Assembly (NCBI GenBank): GCA_937862885.1
Contig: CALMEE010000007.1
Coordinates: 1-64,000, forward strand
Direction: 5' to 3'
From: an uncultured Planctomycetaceae bacterium
Lineage (GTDB): Bacteria; Planctomycetota; Planctomycetia; Pirellulales; Pirellulaceae
Length of the DNA stretch: 64,000 bases
Part shown: one piece after another, positions 37,209-46,922 of the stretch
How positions within the stretch are numbered: the stretch's first letter is position 1
How the letters are laid out: the number at the start of each line of letters is the position of its first letter
Position numbers and translations under genes: made by a program
Notes under the pieces: model-generated
Seen by the model: only the letters and a program-made list of their open reading frames with translations
Database searches by the model: none
What the model was told of the DNA's origin: nothing

Positions 37209-37681
37209 GGGTTTGTAAAATGAGTCAATCAGGTGATTTCGTTGTTTACGGAAACTAGTGCTATGTCTAGATCAAATTCTTGCGCAGTCAAGGTTCAATT
37301 CTTCTTCAACTCTACGCAGCTTTAACAGTTTTCACTTAGCCCACCCTAATTCTTGTCCAAGCACTGGTATTATCAAGCACTGGTAATGTATTGCCATCGG
37401 ATCGCATTTAAGGATCATCGCAACGTACTGTGACGCGAGTTTGATGGTGCTGAACGCCGGTATTGACGTACGGACAACGATACTCGGAAATATAAATTTT
37501 CCTTACAGTATTCAGGCTCTCGCCGAATTCATACCCGTGTTCGAAAATCGAGCCAATTTCGCGTACGAATACCATGCCATTGATTACGAGTTAGAATTCC
37601 TGGTCATTAACCGCAGGAGTTCAGCGAAAATTGTCTTGGATTTCGCGACATAGCTGAGCAGGCAAATTCACAATCCATCGG
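37209..37681. other. Intergenic region with a 12-bp direct repeat
   Basis: Between rho and ribH (both minus). CAAGCACTGGTA occurs at 37358-37369 and again at 37374-37385, a 16-bp spacing. A short plus-strand frame at 37441 has no support. The region should carry the ribH promoter. Confidence 0.45.
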
Positions 37682-39169
37682 TCAAAAGCTGGATGGCTTG
37701 AGACCAATCAAGAATTCGGCATTCGTTTTGGTTTTCCTGAGCTTTGTCAGCAACGTTTCCATTGCGTCGACCGGATTCATTTCGCTAATCATTCGCCGCA
37801 GCTGATTGATTCGGTCAAATTCCGCCGGATCTAGTAACCGTTCTTCGCGTCTGGTACCGCTACTATTGATATCGATGGCTGGCCAAATTCGGCGGTCGAC
37901 CAAGGCGCGGCTGAGCAGAATCTCCATATTGCCAGTCCCTTTGAATTCTTCAAAAATCACATCATCCATTTTGCTGCCGGTATCAACAAGCGCGGTGGCG
38001 ATAATCGTGAGCGAGCCTCCTTCTTCCACTTTGCGCGCTGAGCCAAAGAAGACTTTCGGCTGCTGCAACGCATTGGCATCCAGACCACCAGAGATCGTTT
38101 TTCCAGAAGGTTCACATTCCTGATTCCAAGCTCGAGCCAGCCGTGTGATCGAGTCTAAGAAGATGACAACATCGCGCCCGACCTCAACCATGCGCTTGGC
38201 CTTTTCCAAAACCATGTTGGCAACTTGAACGTGGCGTGCCGGTGATTCATCAAAGGTTGAACTGATGACTTCGCAGGAGGGGCCGCGAATTTGGCGTTCG
38301 ATGTCCGTCACTTCTTCAGGGCGTTCGTCGACGAGTAAGATGATCACGTACGCGTTGACGTGATTTGCTAGCACCGCCTTTGCCATGTTTTCCATCAACA
38401 GTGTTTTACCGGCCCGGGGGGGACTGACGATGAGACCTCGCTGACCGAACCCAATCGGCGCAATCATGTCGACGACCCGAGTTGACATATTTGCACTGTC
38501 GAACTCCAACATAATTCGTTGGTCCGGATGTAGGGGCGTCAGCTCTTCGAAGTATTTTCTTCGCTTGGATTGATCCGGGGAAAGGCCGTCGATCGATTCA
38601 ACGCGTAACAAGGCAAAATACCGTTCGTTTTCTCTGGGCGGTCGAACTTGACCCAGCACAAGCGATCCACTCCGCAAGCCAAACTTGCGGATTTGGCTTG
38701 GTGAAACATAGATGTCATCGGGGCTGGCCAAATAGTGATACTTAATGCTACGCAAGAAGCCGAAGCCATCTTGTAAGATCTCTAAAGTTCCCTGAGCCAA
38801 CAAGCGGTTATTCAGTTGGATTCTCGGCTTCAACAGGCTCACAATCAGCTCTTGGCGACTCAAGCCGGTTGGAGGTGCCGTTCCCTCCATTTCAACCAAT
38901 TCTCGAATTTGATCGAGGGTCATATCTTGCAAGAGTGTCAAGTTGATCGGCGCGATCGATTCATCAGGTTCCTTTTCGTCCGAAGGGAGTGAAGAAAACT
39001 CCAATTCCTTGGTAATCCTTTCAGCGATCGCCATTACTTCACTTCTGCGGTCTGCTTCGATCATGCGAGGCGACACAACGCCACTACCGGCCACCTTGCT
39101 ACTTGGAGCGGGTGGAGAAATGTCATTGCTCGATTGTTTTGCACCTTGTTTGCGCTGCGAATTTGTCAT
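37682..39169 (-). CDS. rho: Transcription termination factor Rho
   Basis: About 495 residues from ATG 39169 (MTNSQRKQG). An N-terminal Rho_N helical part ([31 protein letters not shown]) is followed by the RNA-binding cold-shock fold ([39 protein letters not shown]) and the hexameric ATPase with Walker A SPPRAGKT, Walker [14 protein letters not shown], and the R-loop/arginine region [11 protein letters not shown]. About 60 extra hydrophilic residues lie at the N-terminus. Terminates transcription and translocates on RNA. coaE lies 323 bp upstream. Confidence 0.97.
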   Translation of the reverse strand: MTNSQRKQGAKQSSNDISPPAPSSKVAGSGVVSPRMIEADRRSEVMAIAERITKELEFSSLPSDEKEPDESIAPINLTLLQDMTLDQIRELVEMEGTAPPTGLSRQELIVSLLKPRIQLNNRLLAQGTLEILQDGFGFLRSIKYHYLASPDDIYVSPSQIRKFGLRSGSLVLGQVRPPRENERYFALLRVESIDGLSPDQSKRRKYFEELTPLHPDQRIMLEFDSANMSTRVVDMIAPIGFGQRGLIVSPPRAGKTLLMENMAKAVLANHVNAYVIILLVDERPEEVTDIERQIRGPSCEVISSTFDESPARHVQVANMVLEKAKRMVEVGRDVVIFLDSITRLARAWNQECEPSGKTISGGLDANALQQPKVFFGSARKVEEGGSLTIIATALVDTGSKMDDVIFEEFKGTGNMEILLSRALVDRRIWPAIDINSSGTRREERLLDPAEFDRINQLRRMISEMNPVDAMETLLTKLRKTKTNAEFLIGLKPSSF

Positions 39170-39492
39170 CAATAGCCTGCAAATACGGACATGTTCGTCC
39201 ACTAGGGGGAGTTCAAAAATTACAAAGATCTACGTTGATTCTTCGTGGCATCAAGAGCATTGAAATCTACGGAGCATCATTCAATGCTTTGCCCAGCGTT
39301 TTTATTTTAAAAACCAGACTGGTTCGAATTGCGTATCTCAACGCGGCGTAAAGCCCCCATTTTTTTCACACCGTTGTACCAAAACTCTTTCACTTGTGGA
39401 TGTGGCCACCAGCCTGTGCGATCGATTTCCATAGAAATTAGGCAATTCCCGTACAAGGACAAGCAAACTTCTCGATCCGATCCACGCCACAC
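39170..39492. other. Intergenic region between coaE and rho
   Basis: No supported gene. Possible rho leader; Rho genes are often autoregulated through their leader, but no structure is evident by eye. Confidence 0.35.
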
Positions 39493-40140
39493 TTAATTTA
39501 AACCACCGGCAAGGTGATCTTCCTTACCTGATTTGCCCTCCGATAACCAACAGTTCCAAAGCTGTCGGGCGGTCCTGATTGTTTCCGACCAGTCTCCGGA
39601 GTTGTCGATGACAAAGGTTGCGGCTTGTTTCTTTTGTTGCAAAGAAACTTGTGCCAATTCGCGATGCCTGAATTCTTCGTCCGTCCATCCTCTCCGTCTG
39701 GCACGAGCCAAACGAAGCTCTTCTGGAGCATTGACGAACAAGATTTCATTGCAAATTTCGTTCCAGCCAGCCTCGATTAGCAACGGGGCATCAATGACCA
39801 AAACCGATTCCTTGCGCGCAATCGCTTGACCAATTTCTTCTTCAACCCTTCGTCTTATTTCAGGATGCAAAAGACTTTCCAGAGCGAGCAATTCGCGATT
39901 CTCGTGCGACTCCGGCGAGCGAAACACGGATGCAGCTAACTTTTTTCGATCAACGTCTCCAGCATCATTGAAAACTTGGTCACCCCATCGTTCCCGTATC
40001 GCTTGCGCGATATCAGGGCGATTCAGCAGTTCATGGCCGATGGAATCCGCGTCGAGTACAACCGCGCCCCAATCCCGAAACTGGTCGGCCAATCGGCTTT
40101 TTCCACTTGCGATACCACCGATTATTCCGACAATCCGCAT
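39493..40140 (-). CDS. coaE: Dephospho-CoA kinase
   Basis: About 215 residues, last step of coenzyme A synthesis. P-loop GIIGGIASGKSRLADQF, then VLDADSIGHELL, VLVIDAPLLIEAGWNEICNEILFVNAP, and RARRRGWTDEEFRHR (lid). ATG 40140 is preferred to the TTG one codon earlier. The last 20 residues (LSEGKSGKEDHLAGGLN) are beyond the usual end. Confidence 0.94.
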   Translation of the reverse strand: MRIVGIIGGIASGKSRLADQFRDWGAVVLDADSIGHELLNRPDIAQAIRERWGDQVFNDAGDVDRKKLAASVFRSPESHENRELLALESLLHPEIRRRVEEEIGQAIARKESVLVIDAPLLIEAGWNEICNEILFVNAPEELRLARARRRGWTDEEFRHRELAQVSLQQKKQAATFVIDNSGDWSETIRTARQLWNCWLSEGKSGKEDHLAGGLN

Positions 40141-40736
40141 CAAGGGAACTGTGTTAAACCCAGGGCCAGATCACACGATAAGCGACGAAATACAGGTTTG
40201 GCACAACGGCAAATGCCTCAGCAAAAAGCAGTTGGCCTTAATTCTTTCTCAGAGTCCCGTTTGCAGGAGGAATGCTGTTAGCCCAAACTTCACGCCCGAG
40301 GATTGATTCGCACCTTCATCATAATTCCTCTTAAAGAATCCTAACATTATAAGTGATCGAAGTGCGTTGAAAACGGGGGTGAAATTCCGTTTTTTGGGCG
40401 TCCCTATGAGCAGTTTTCCCAGTTAATCGCTAAATTTCCGCCAGCTTCAGTATCCCTTGGGGGCGGTGGAAGCAAATTTTGATTTCGAGGTCCAAAATTT
40501 TCGAGACATTCGCGGCTTTTAATTTTGACATCGCTTATCTGGCTAGCTAAAATTGTAAATTGGTACGTTAACGGTAAGTTTGACGGGAAAAAACTTGCGA
40601 TTTGCACCTTGAAGGCTCAAATTTGATACTCTTTAGTTTATCCGCAAAGTTTGCGTGACCGATCTACAGATTATGTATGCCTGTTTAACGTCAGTCATTC
40701 TAGCTCAACGAAAATAGAATCAGGAGAGGTCCCGCT
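40141..40736. other. Divergent intergenic region, A+T-rich
   Basis: About 600 bp between coaE (minus) and the coiled-coil gene (plus). No gene or RNA recognised; promoters for both are expected here. Confidence 0.4.
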
Positions 40737-42170
40737 ATGGCGGCGCGTGAAAACCAAGGTTATCTCATTGCAATTATCTTGTTGGTGTTGCTGACAGTTA
40801 TTCTTGCAATCTTAACTTATTTTGCTTTTAGCCAGGCCGGAGCCTCTAGTAGCGTGTTGAAGGAAACTGAGCGTCGATTGGCCGTGGCATCAGGCCAAGC
40901 AACCGCTTTTGAACAACAGGCTGGCGTGCTTAAAGCCTATCTCGGATTTGGCAGTGATTACACGGTCGCCGAGGTCGAGGAGCGGATTAAGCAGATCGAG
41001 CGCACGAACATTGAAACGGTAGTCAATGAAACGGCATCAATACGCGAGCAATATCTTGCCGATATGTCGCGATACTTGCGACCAACTGCTGATGGAGTCG
41101 AAAAGCACTACAAGGGCCTCGTGGATGATATGAACATCGCCATGATGGCAAGCCATCGTGAAAGAATCTATCAAAACAATCGTGTCGAAGTGGTCGAAGA
41201 AGAAAAGCGCGAACTCGAGCGAATCAAGAACAAGGAAATCGAAGATATTCGCACTCAATTAGAACAAGCCCGGCGCGATTACGCTGCTGAACAAGAGCGT
41301 CACAACAACACACGGAATTCATTGCAAACGGAACTTGACAACGCAAAAAACCAAAACCGTCAATTGAATGCGCGGTTTGAAGATGAACGTAAACTTTGGA
41401 GTGGCGAGCGAGAACAATTGGTCAAAGCCCGGACTGACGCGGAAACGCGGGCAAGAGGACTCGAACAAAAATTGGCCAAGTATGAAGTCAGACAATTAGA
41501 CACCGTGGATGGCCAAATTATTCGCGTCGCGACTGCGATGAATCGTGTCTACATCGATATTGGTTCCGCTGATAATTTGCAACTCCGACAGTCGTTTGCC
41601 GTGTACGATCAAAGCTTGTCATCCTACGAAAAAGGAATGGAAAAAGCAAAAATCGAGGTCACCAATATCACTGGACCGAATACAGCTGAGGCTCAGATTA
41701 TTGAATCGAGTAACATCAATCCAATTCTCACAGGTGACAAAGTAATCTCTTCGTCCTGGGAACGCGGGTTTAGTGTGCCCGTCGCGCTGGCAGGTTTCTT
41801 TGATATCGACGGCGATGGTCGCTCCGACCTCGAACGCGTGATTTCGCTGATTCGACAGAACGGCGGGACGGTCGTAGCTTACTATGACGAAGTCAACGAA
41901 CGCGTTGTGGGGAGCGTAAATCAAGACACGCGTTACTTGGTTGTGGGCAGTGAGCCTGAAAAACCCTCTCATTTGCAAGGGATGTCAGCCATCGAGCGGC
42001 AGGCGAGAGATTTCGTGGTACAGCGAGTCGCGCTTCGCGAGTTTCTCAACTCAATGGGTGTCCGCATGCAAGGTCGGATCGAAGAAGGCACCGGCACAAT
42101 AGATCGCTCGACTCGATTTCCCGAGCGTCGTCCGCCAGCAACTCGACCCGGAAGTGCTTTCGACAACTAG
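40737..42170 (+). CDS. Membrane-anchored coiled-coil protein with beta-barrel-like and BRCT-like C-terminal region
   Basis: A 477-residue protein with a good AGGAG before its ATG. One membrane helix at 8-32 is followed by a long coiled coil (about 100-250). A small beta domain (257-340; VYIDIGSADNLQLRQSFAVYD and LTGDKVIS) resembles the OB-like repeats of FlgT/MreC-type proteins. Residues 354-405 read FFDIDGDGRSDLERVISLIRQ, GGTVVAYYDEV and TRYLVVG; the first part looks like a Ca-binding DxDGDG loop and the rest like a BRCT domain. No function is established. It is convergent with the ubiquitin-like cluster (357 bp from the last E2 gene), so a link with that system is only positional. Confidence 0.75.
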   Translation: MAARENQGYLIAIILLVLLTVILAILTYFAFSQAGASSSVLKETERRLAVASGQATAFEQQAGVLKAYLGFGSDYTVAEVEERIKQIERTNIETVVNETASIREQYLADMSRYLRPTADGVEKHYKGLVDDMNIAMMASHRERIYQNNRVEVVEEEKRELERIKNKEIEDIRTQLEQARRDYAAEQERHNNTRNSLQTELDNAKNQNRQLNARFEDERKLWSGEREQLVKARTDAETRARGLEQKLAKYEVRQLDTVDGQIIRVATAMNRVYIDIGSADNLQLRQSFAVYDQSLSSYEKGMEKAKIEVTNITGPNTAEAQIIESSNINPILTGDKVISSSWERGFSVPVALAGFFDIDGDGRSDLERVISLIRQNGGTVVAYYDEVNERVVGSVNQDTRYLVVGSEPEKPSHLQGMSAIERQARDFVVQRVALREFLNSMGVRMQGRIEEGTGTIDRSTRFPERRPPATRPGSAFDN

Positions 42171-42527
42171 ACGCGTTGAGGTCTGTACCAATTCGGGCAA
42201 AAAGCACAATTGATCGCTTTATCGGCCGTTCATGCTGCGGCTAATCGTCGATGATTTGTCTGTGCCTCATTCAATATCTGTAATCGGGATCTTCCGATTG
42301 GCGATACGTGCGAAGTCGCATGCTCCGCGGAATTGTGCGTCATCATGGCTGCAACGCGCACTCACGTGTGGTGAAATACATTTGCGGTTTAGCCGCGCGT
42401 TGCGAATCCAGCATCAATCCGATTGTCGACTGGATGAGCCAATTCGTGTTTGCTCAACCGCTTTGGCTTCAACAAAATCAATACTAGATCTTTCAATTGT
42501 CGTCGATTTTCGGGAGTCAACCAACCG
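42171..42527. other. Convergent intergenic region
   Basis: Between two convergent genes. No supported gene and no clear intrinsic terminator seen. Confidence 0.35.
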
Positions 42528-43172
42528 TCAGTCGATGAATATGATTCCATTTGGATTCTCTACAACAACCTGATCTTTTTGGGGGCGCGTCGGTTCGGCG
42601 TGCCCTTGCGTTTTCAGACGATAGGTGAAGATGTTCTTGAGTTGAATTTCTTGCGGAATTTCGAATCGGCGAAAGTCTAATGGCAACTCGACGTTGATCT
42701 GCTTCTGGAACCAGTTTCCGGCGCTCGAGTTAGTCGAATTTTCAGGAGCCAAGTAAGCAAGTCGCGCTATGTCCCAAAGACGTTCACAAATGACGTCAAG
42801 TGACATTCGCGGATCCCATTGCAACTCGATTTCAGGCAAATGAATGCGACCGCCTGGCGGCACATTTGGATGAAAAATACTGGTGGTCCAAGTTATCTTA
42901 GGTGGCATCCGGGGAAATTCTGGCAGCAGCGACAATTCAATTTCTTGTTCGTCGTTGAATATCGGTTCCGCGGTACCTGATCGATTTTGTAGAATCCCAC
43001 ATACAAATTTCCCCGTGAATTTGACGTGCATTATGTTCGAAGCATGATCAAAGCGACAAGAAAAGAATGGACAGTGCTGCGCATATTGATCCAGCAAATG
43101 GATTTGGTTTCCAAGTTCAAACTTGCTATCGATCGGCAGATTAGATTCAGGAGATTCATTCATCTTCATCAT
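42528..43172 (-). CDS. E2-like (UBC-fold) protein lacking the catalytic Cys
   Basis: About 214 residues from ATG 43172; ATG 43163 is also possible. The longer frame begins at TTG. The UBC core is clear: PRMPPKITWTTSIFHPNVPP, with the E2 HPN tripeptide at 101-103. Eight residues later, where E2 enzymes have the catalytic Cys, this protein has His111 (GGRIHLPEI). The following LQWDPRMSLDVICERLWDI matches the E2 W-P-x-x-x-x-x-x-L segment. About 70 residues after the core end in NGIIFID, similar to the end of the other E2 here. Its start overlaps the membrane JAB gene by 17 bp (8 bp with the shorter start), so the two are co-translated. Likely a non-catalytic E2 partner, by analogy to UEV proteins. 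Confidence 0.82.
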   Translation of the reverse strand: MMKMNESPESNLPIDSKFELGNQIHLLDQYAQHCPFFSCRFDHASNIMHVKFTGKFVCGILQNRSGTAEPIFNDEQEIELSLLPEFPRMPPKITWTTSIFHPNVPPGGRIHLPEIELQWDPRMSLDVICERLWDIARLAYLAPENSTNSSAGNWFQKQINVELPLDFRRFEIPQEIQLKNIFTYRLKTQGHAEPTRPQKDQVVVENPNGIIFID

Positions 43173-44454
43173 TCTCGGTTTGCGTGCCAATGGACTGTTT
43201 GAATAGCTGGCGTGCGCCTAACCAGAAGCCGCCCGCCAACCCAGCTAATCCGACAACGGCAGTAATCAGATAGAACATCCAGTGCTGAGTCACAGGGATC
43301 TTGCCATCGAGTTGGTCTTGAAGGTTCCGTTTTTCTGAACTCAAATCAGAAATCTTCTTCTGAGCCAACTCGTAATCTTGGTTCCTTTTAGAAAGAAGTG
43401 CACGGTGAGACTCCAGATCGTTCGCAAGACTAGCGGTGTGTTTCTCTGTTTCACGATTGAGGGCCATCTGGCCCAACAGATTGTGTGCGATCTCAGTACG
43501 CTCCAATTCCAATTGTACGTAGCGTTTAGCTAGATTGGTTTCCTCGGGGTTTCCCAAGATAGCTATGGCTCGCTCGTAGGACTGTTCGCGGGCCTTCAAC
43601 TTTTCCAATTCGCCTTGTGTTTCAAGTTTTTGGCTCAGTTCGTTGACTTTCGATTGCATTGGCAACTGGCTATCGAGCAAGATTTTATAGCCCAGCAACG
43701 CCAGAACAAGCAACTGCACAGTGAGCATCGCCATGATTGCAATTTGAAAGACGGGCGTGCGCTGATCGTTGATGTTCACTACTGGCTGAACGATCGGGCC
43801 GCCACCCGAGTATCGAGGATCTACTGCCATAGTTTTGTCACCTGAAAAAATGGAACTGAAATATACTAATTCGTCTTCGCGAAAACGATTTGCAAAAAGA
43901 TAGAAGCCGCCGGTTCGCCGAGTTCGGGCGGGGGACTCGTTTGTCCAAATGAACCAGCCACGCTCGCTCCGGCAAGGGTCAATTACCAAAGCCAGGTCGA
44001 GTGGGCGATTGAAAAAATGGTCACAGATGAAGTCATCCATGCCGGAAAGGAAAATCCCCCAGCCCGGATGGGTGTGGTACCACCCCACCATCTCTAAGTG
44101 TTTCGCAAAACGCTCTCGCCGCCGCGTGATCTCCTGCCAGGTATCGTGCGTAAATTTAAAACTCCCCTTGGTCGCCTCATAGTGTTCGGCTCGCAAGCTG
44201 TCCAACACGATCACATAGGGCCGGCCGTGTTGATCATAATACTGGCCGCCCAACATCACCCCGCCTAACTCGACGTTAGTATTGCTGTGCGCATGTGCCT
44301 CCATTTCGCGCATCACATCGACGTCTACGAAAATCCGAATTTCACCGGGGTGAACTTGTCCGCACTCAACCACCGCAAAATGTGCGTCCTCATCGGGGGG
44401 CGTACCCGGTTGGGGCCCTTTGAATTCGATATCGCCAAATTGAATTTCGGTCAT
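43156..44454 (-). CDS. Membrane-anchored JAB/JAMM metalloprotease with coiled coil
   Basis: 432 residues from ATG 44454. The N-terminal JAB domain (about 35-195) has all JAMM residues: Glu62 in VELGGVMLGG, and the zinc motif GWYHTHPGWGIFLSGMD with His127, His129, Ser137 and Asp140. A membrane helix (about 236-260), a long coiled coil (about 265-385) and a second membrane helix (about 393-415) follow, ending in an acidic tail NDEDE. With the JAB domain in the cytoplasm, the coil would lie in the periplasm. JAMM enzymes remove or process ubiquitin-like proteins. Its start lies 36 bp after the E1 gene and its stop overlaps the E2-like gene. Confidence 0.88.
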   Translation of the reverse strand: MTEIQFGDIEFKGPQPGTPPDEDAHFAVVECGQVHPGEIRIFVDVDVMREMEAHAHSNTNVELGGVMLGGQYYDQHGRPYVIVLDSLRAEHYEATKGSFKFTHDTWQEITRRRERFAKHLEMVGWYHTHPGWGIFLSGMDDFICDHFFNRPLDLALVIDPCRSERGWFIWTNESPARTRRTGGFYLFANRFREDELVYFSSIFSGDKTMAVDPRYSGGGPIVQPVVNINDQRTPVFQIAIMAMLTVQLLVLALLGYKILLDSQLPMQSKVNELSQKLETQGELEKLKAREQSYERAIAILGNPEETNLAKRYVQLELERTEIAHNLLGQMALNRETEKHTASLANDLESHRALLSKRNQDYELAQKKISDLSSEKRNLQDQLDGKIPVTQHWMFYLITAVVGLAGLAGGFWLGARQLFKQSIGTQTENDEDE

Positions 44455-44490
44455 ATTGCAAGACTTCTTACGGTTTAGAGACAATAAAAA

Positions 44491-45753
44491 TCATCCATTG
44501 CAGTCACCGAATTGGTTGTTGGCATTCGCGTCCGCTGCGGTAACCGAATGTTCCGCAAGCCGGGAAGTTCTTGCTTCTTTTGAACCGAGCACACGCTCGC
44601 GATCCTTTCCGAGTACAAAGTATTGTTCTGTGGTTTGGCTACAAATCTTGACAATGTCATAGGCCGGAATCCCAAATTCAACCAACTTTTTCGACATCCA
44701 ATTTTCCGAAAACCTCACCTGATGAATGATTACTGGTTGGGAGGAATTTTCACATTGTTGGCAAACGGCCTCGTGTTGGTTGACACGGCTTGCGGGAAGC
44801 ATGATTTCGCGCGATATCTTACACGAACTGCAATCCAGGGATACCACGAGATCGCGATCTAGTTCAAGGAATAACTCTGCACGCTCAGGCTCATCGAAAG
44901 TGCCGATAATATGCTGGAACAATTCCTCTAACGAGTCCTGGTGACCCAGCGGCAATTCTTTGAGATTTTCATACGTTTCGTGGCTAAGACAATCTTCGCG
45001 AAAAGGATATTTTGTCTGGTACATCTGATTGGCGGTTCCGTTAAATACCAACGCACTCCCCTCGGCCACGGGTAAACCATGAATCAACTTGAGTGCTTCT
45101 TGAGTCTGTAACCCTCCAATTATCGACGCGATGGTTGGTGCGGTGGGGGTTCTTCCAGACGTGATATCCTCCTGGCTCAAGAGTGGACAGCTATAACGCA
45201 ATTGAATCAAGCGGTAGTCATTCTCGGTCATGCCACATTCGTAACAAGGACCGTGAGGCGGAATAAATACCTTTGCCACGCCATTGATTTCTTGGATCCC
45301 ACCATCCACCCAAGGTGTGTTGGTTTTCCAGCACATGCGATTGACCCACAATCGTGCTTCGCGGTTGTCCAAACAACCGATCACGACGTCGACATCCCTG
45401 ACCAGTCCCAGCCCAATATCATGCAACACGTTTCCAACGACCGGAATGACGGTTACATCACGGTTTAATTCCTCGACTCTTGCAGCCGCCACAAGCGACT
45501 TTGGTTTTCCGTAGTCCGACTCCCGAAACAAAACCGAGCGAGTCAGGTTGGACGCCTCGACATCGTCCATGTCGATCAAATAGATCGTGCCGACTCCTAA
45601 TAACGCGAGGTTCTTGAGAACTTCATTTCCCAACGCACCTGCACCTACCACTAAGATCCGGGATTCTGCCAAGCGTCGTTGGTCCCACCATGCGATCAAA
45701 CGCATTCGCGAATAACGATCGTCATCGTCGATGATTAACGTTTGATCATCCAT
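44491..45753 (-). CDS. E1-like (ThiF/MoeB superfamily) activating enzyme with C-terminal zinc ribbon
   Basis: 420 residues from ATG 45753. Adenylation domain: GAGALG (37-42), DMDDVEASNLTR, GKPKSLVAA and VIGCLDNREARLWVN, which bind ATP and the Ubl C-terminus. Zinc or structural CYEC lies at 170-173, and Cys189 in RYSCPLLSQED sits in the crossover-loop region where E1 enzymes carry the thioester Cys. After the PTIASIIGGLQTQEALKLIHG helix comes an extra C-terminal region of about 190 residues with four Cys as CSSC (308-311) and CQQC (331-334), a probable zinc ribbon. It would adenylate the Ubl encoded upstream and pass it to the E2. Expected to work with the neighbouring E2 and JAB genes. Confidence 0.9.
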   Translation of the reverse strand: MDDQTLIIDDDDRYSRMRLIAWWDQRRLAESRILVVGAGALGNEVLKNLALLGVGTIYLIDMDDVEASNLTRSVLFRESDYGKPKSLVAAARVEELNRDVTVIPVVGNVLHDIGLGLVRDVDVVIGCLDNREARLWVNRMCWKTNTPWVDGGIQEINGVAKVFIPPHGPCYECGMTENDYRLIQLRYSCPLLSQEDITSGRTPTAPTIASIIGGLQTQEALKLIHGLPVAEGSALVFNGTANQMYQTKYPFREDCLSHETYENLKELPLGHQDSLEELFQHIIGTFDEPERAELFLELDRDLVVSLDCSSCKISREIMLPASRVNQHEAVCQQCENSSQPVIIHQVRFSENWMSKKLVEFGIPAYDIVKICSQTTEQYFVLGKDRERVLGSKEARTSRLAEHSVTAADANANNQFGDCNG

Positions 45754-46211
45754 ATTGTTGGTCAATCCGAAATGCGAACAAGATACCGGAAATCATAGCT
45801 TATGCCGAAGGTTATATGGTTAGCCGCGGTGAATTGCGGGTGATGTGAAGTCGTTTGATTATAGTTTTGAGTTCCGCTCCCCCTCTTTTGTTGGCGCAAG
45901 CTCAACAGATTTGTGGTGGTCGTATGGGGTACCATACTACAATCGCTTCGGTTGTCGCGTAACAAGCTCGGTTCCAGATGAGTTTGACGGGCGGAGGTAC
46001 CAGCGAATCTTGCGCGTTCCAACTCAACGCTTGATCTGCCAACGATGCCAAAGTTCTACGAGCGTTCCCTCTTACATCTCTCATAGTTTAACAACGTCGC
46101 ATCGGCTATCAACCGCGCAGCCCCACTTGGCGACCGATTGGGCAATGTACTGAATTCACCAGCGACCTGCTAAAGTTGGGCATGCGTTCAGGAATTTTGG
46201 GGTGGCTAGGT
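45754..46211. other. Gap inside the ubiquitin-like cluster
   Basis: Unusually long for this cluster. An 86-codon minus-strand frame (45762-46022) overlaps the E1 start, but its Ser/Thr/Asn-rich composition and lack of any motif argue against a gene. A second promoter for the E1-JAB-E2 genes is possible. Confidence 0.4.
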
Positions 46212-46769
46212 CTAGAACTTTGTTTTTGAGGGGGGACTCCCGGGAACCAAGACGAAACCGTTATTGACGATTTCACTTCCGGCCCACGAAAAGAAGCCAA
46301 ACTCTTGTCGGCGCGGATCAACGACCAGGGCGATTTGCCATGGCTGGTTGAAGAAATTGCGATGGATGAATAAGTCGTGCCGTGAAAGAAACACTGAAAA
46401 GCCTGGATGCGTATGCTGCCATCCAACCACGCGGCGGCTCTGAAACTCTTCGTTTATTTGCCGATTTAAGTTAGACCATGTTGCGTGCGTAAATTTCAGC
46501 GAAAAGTGACCAGAGGTAACTCCGGCGGCCGGAAGAAAGTGCTGAACTTCGACGTATGGCCGGCGGTCCAAATAGTACCCGCCGACGAGGAATCCCCCGA
46601 GTTCATGGTTGAGATCACGATGTGAGAAGTCCAAGATTTCGTCGAGCACTGATGCGTAAACCACAATCGGAATCGACGACTTGGCCATCAGCGCTCCCAT
46701 TTGCTTGGCTGAATTAGCGCCGACTAATGCAGGAAACGGCTTTGCAATGGGTTCCAGTGTTATCAACAT
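46212..46769 (-). CDS. Soluble JAB/JAMM metalloprotease
   Basis: 185 residues, essentially one JAB domain. Active-site residues: Glu56 in HELGGFLVGG, and His119, His121, Ser129 and Asp132 in GWQHTHPGFSVFLSRHD. It is clearly paralogous to the JAB domain of the membrane-anchored protein, sharing KFTHATW/KFTHDTW, FFN(Q/R)P and the aliphatic VVDPRR/VIDPCR strand. It lacks membrane segments and any Ubl fusion. ATG 46688 is an alternative start. Probable Ubl deconjugase or processing protease. It lies 153 bp after the active E2 gene. Confidence 0.88.
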   Translation of the reverse strand: MLITLEPIAKPFPALVGANSAKQMGALMAKSSIPIVVYASVLDEILDFSHRDLNHELGGFLVGGYYLDRRPYVEVQHFLPAAGVTSGHFSLKFTHATWSNLNRQINEEFQSRRVVGWQHTHPGFSVFLSRHDLFIHRNFFNQPWQIALVVDPRRQEFGFFSWAGSEIVNNGFVLVPGSPPSKTKF

Positions 46770-46922
46770 CGCGGCGGCCTATATCGCTTCCTCGACAGCA
46801 AGCATGATTGTCGCCGCCTTGCGGTTCTGTTTACACCTGTGCTCAAACATGGCCGCAAGTCAACATGTGAGGGATGGTGTCTTCGTCATTGAAATTGCGT
46901 CGATGACGCGCCGAACGTACTG

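Noticed and set aside
37441..37653. 70-codon plus-strand frame between ribH and rho
   Set aside because: No ribosome site, no motif and no hydrophobic pattern; chance frame in an intergenic region.
39307..39492. 61-codon frame after coaE
   Set aside because: Short and without conserved features; the region reads as non-coding.
45762..46022. 86-codon frame with an ATGA overlap onto the E1 gene
   Set aside because: Composition is Ser/Thr/Asn-rich without any fold pattern; the overlapped E1 start would be TTG, and ATG 45753 is better.
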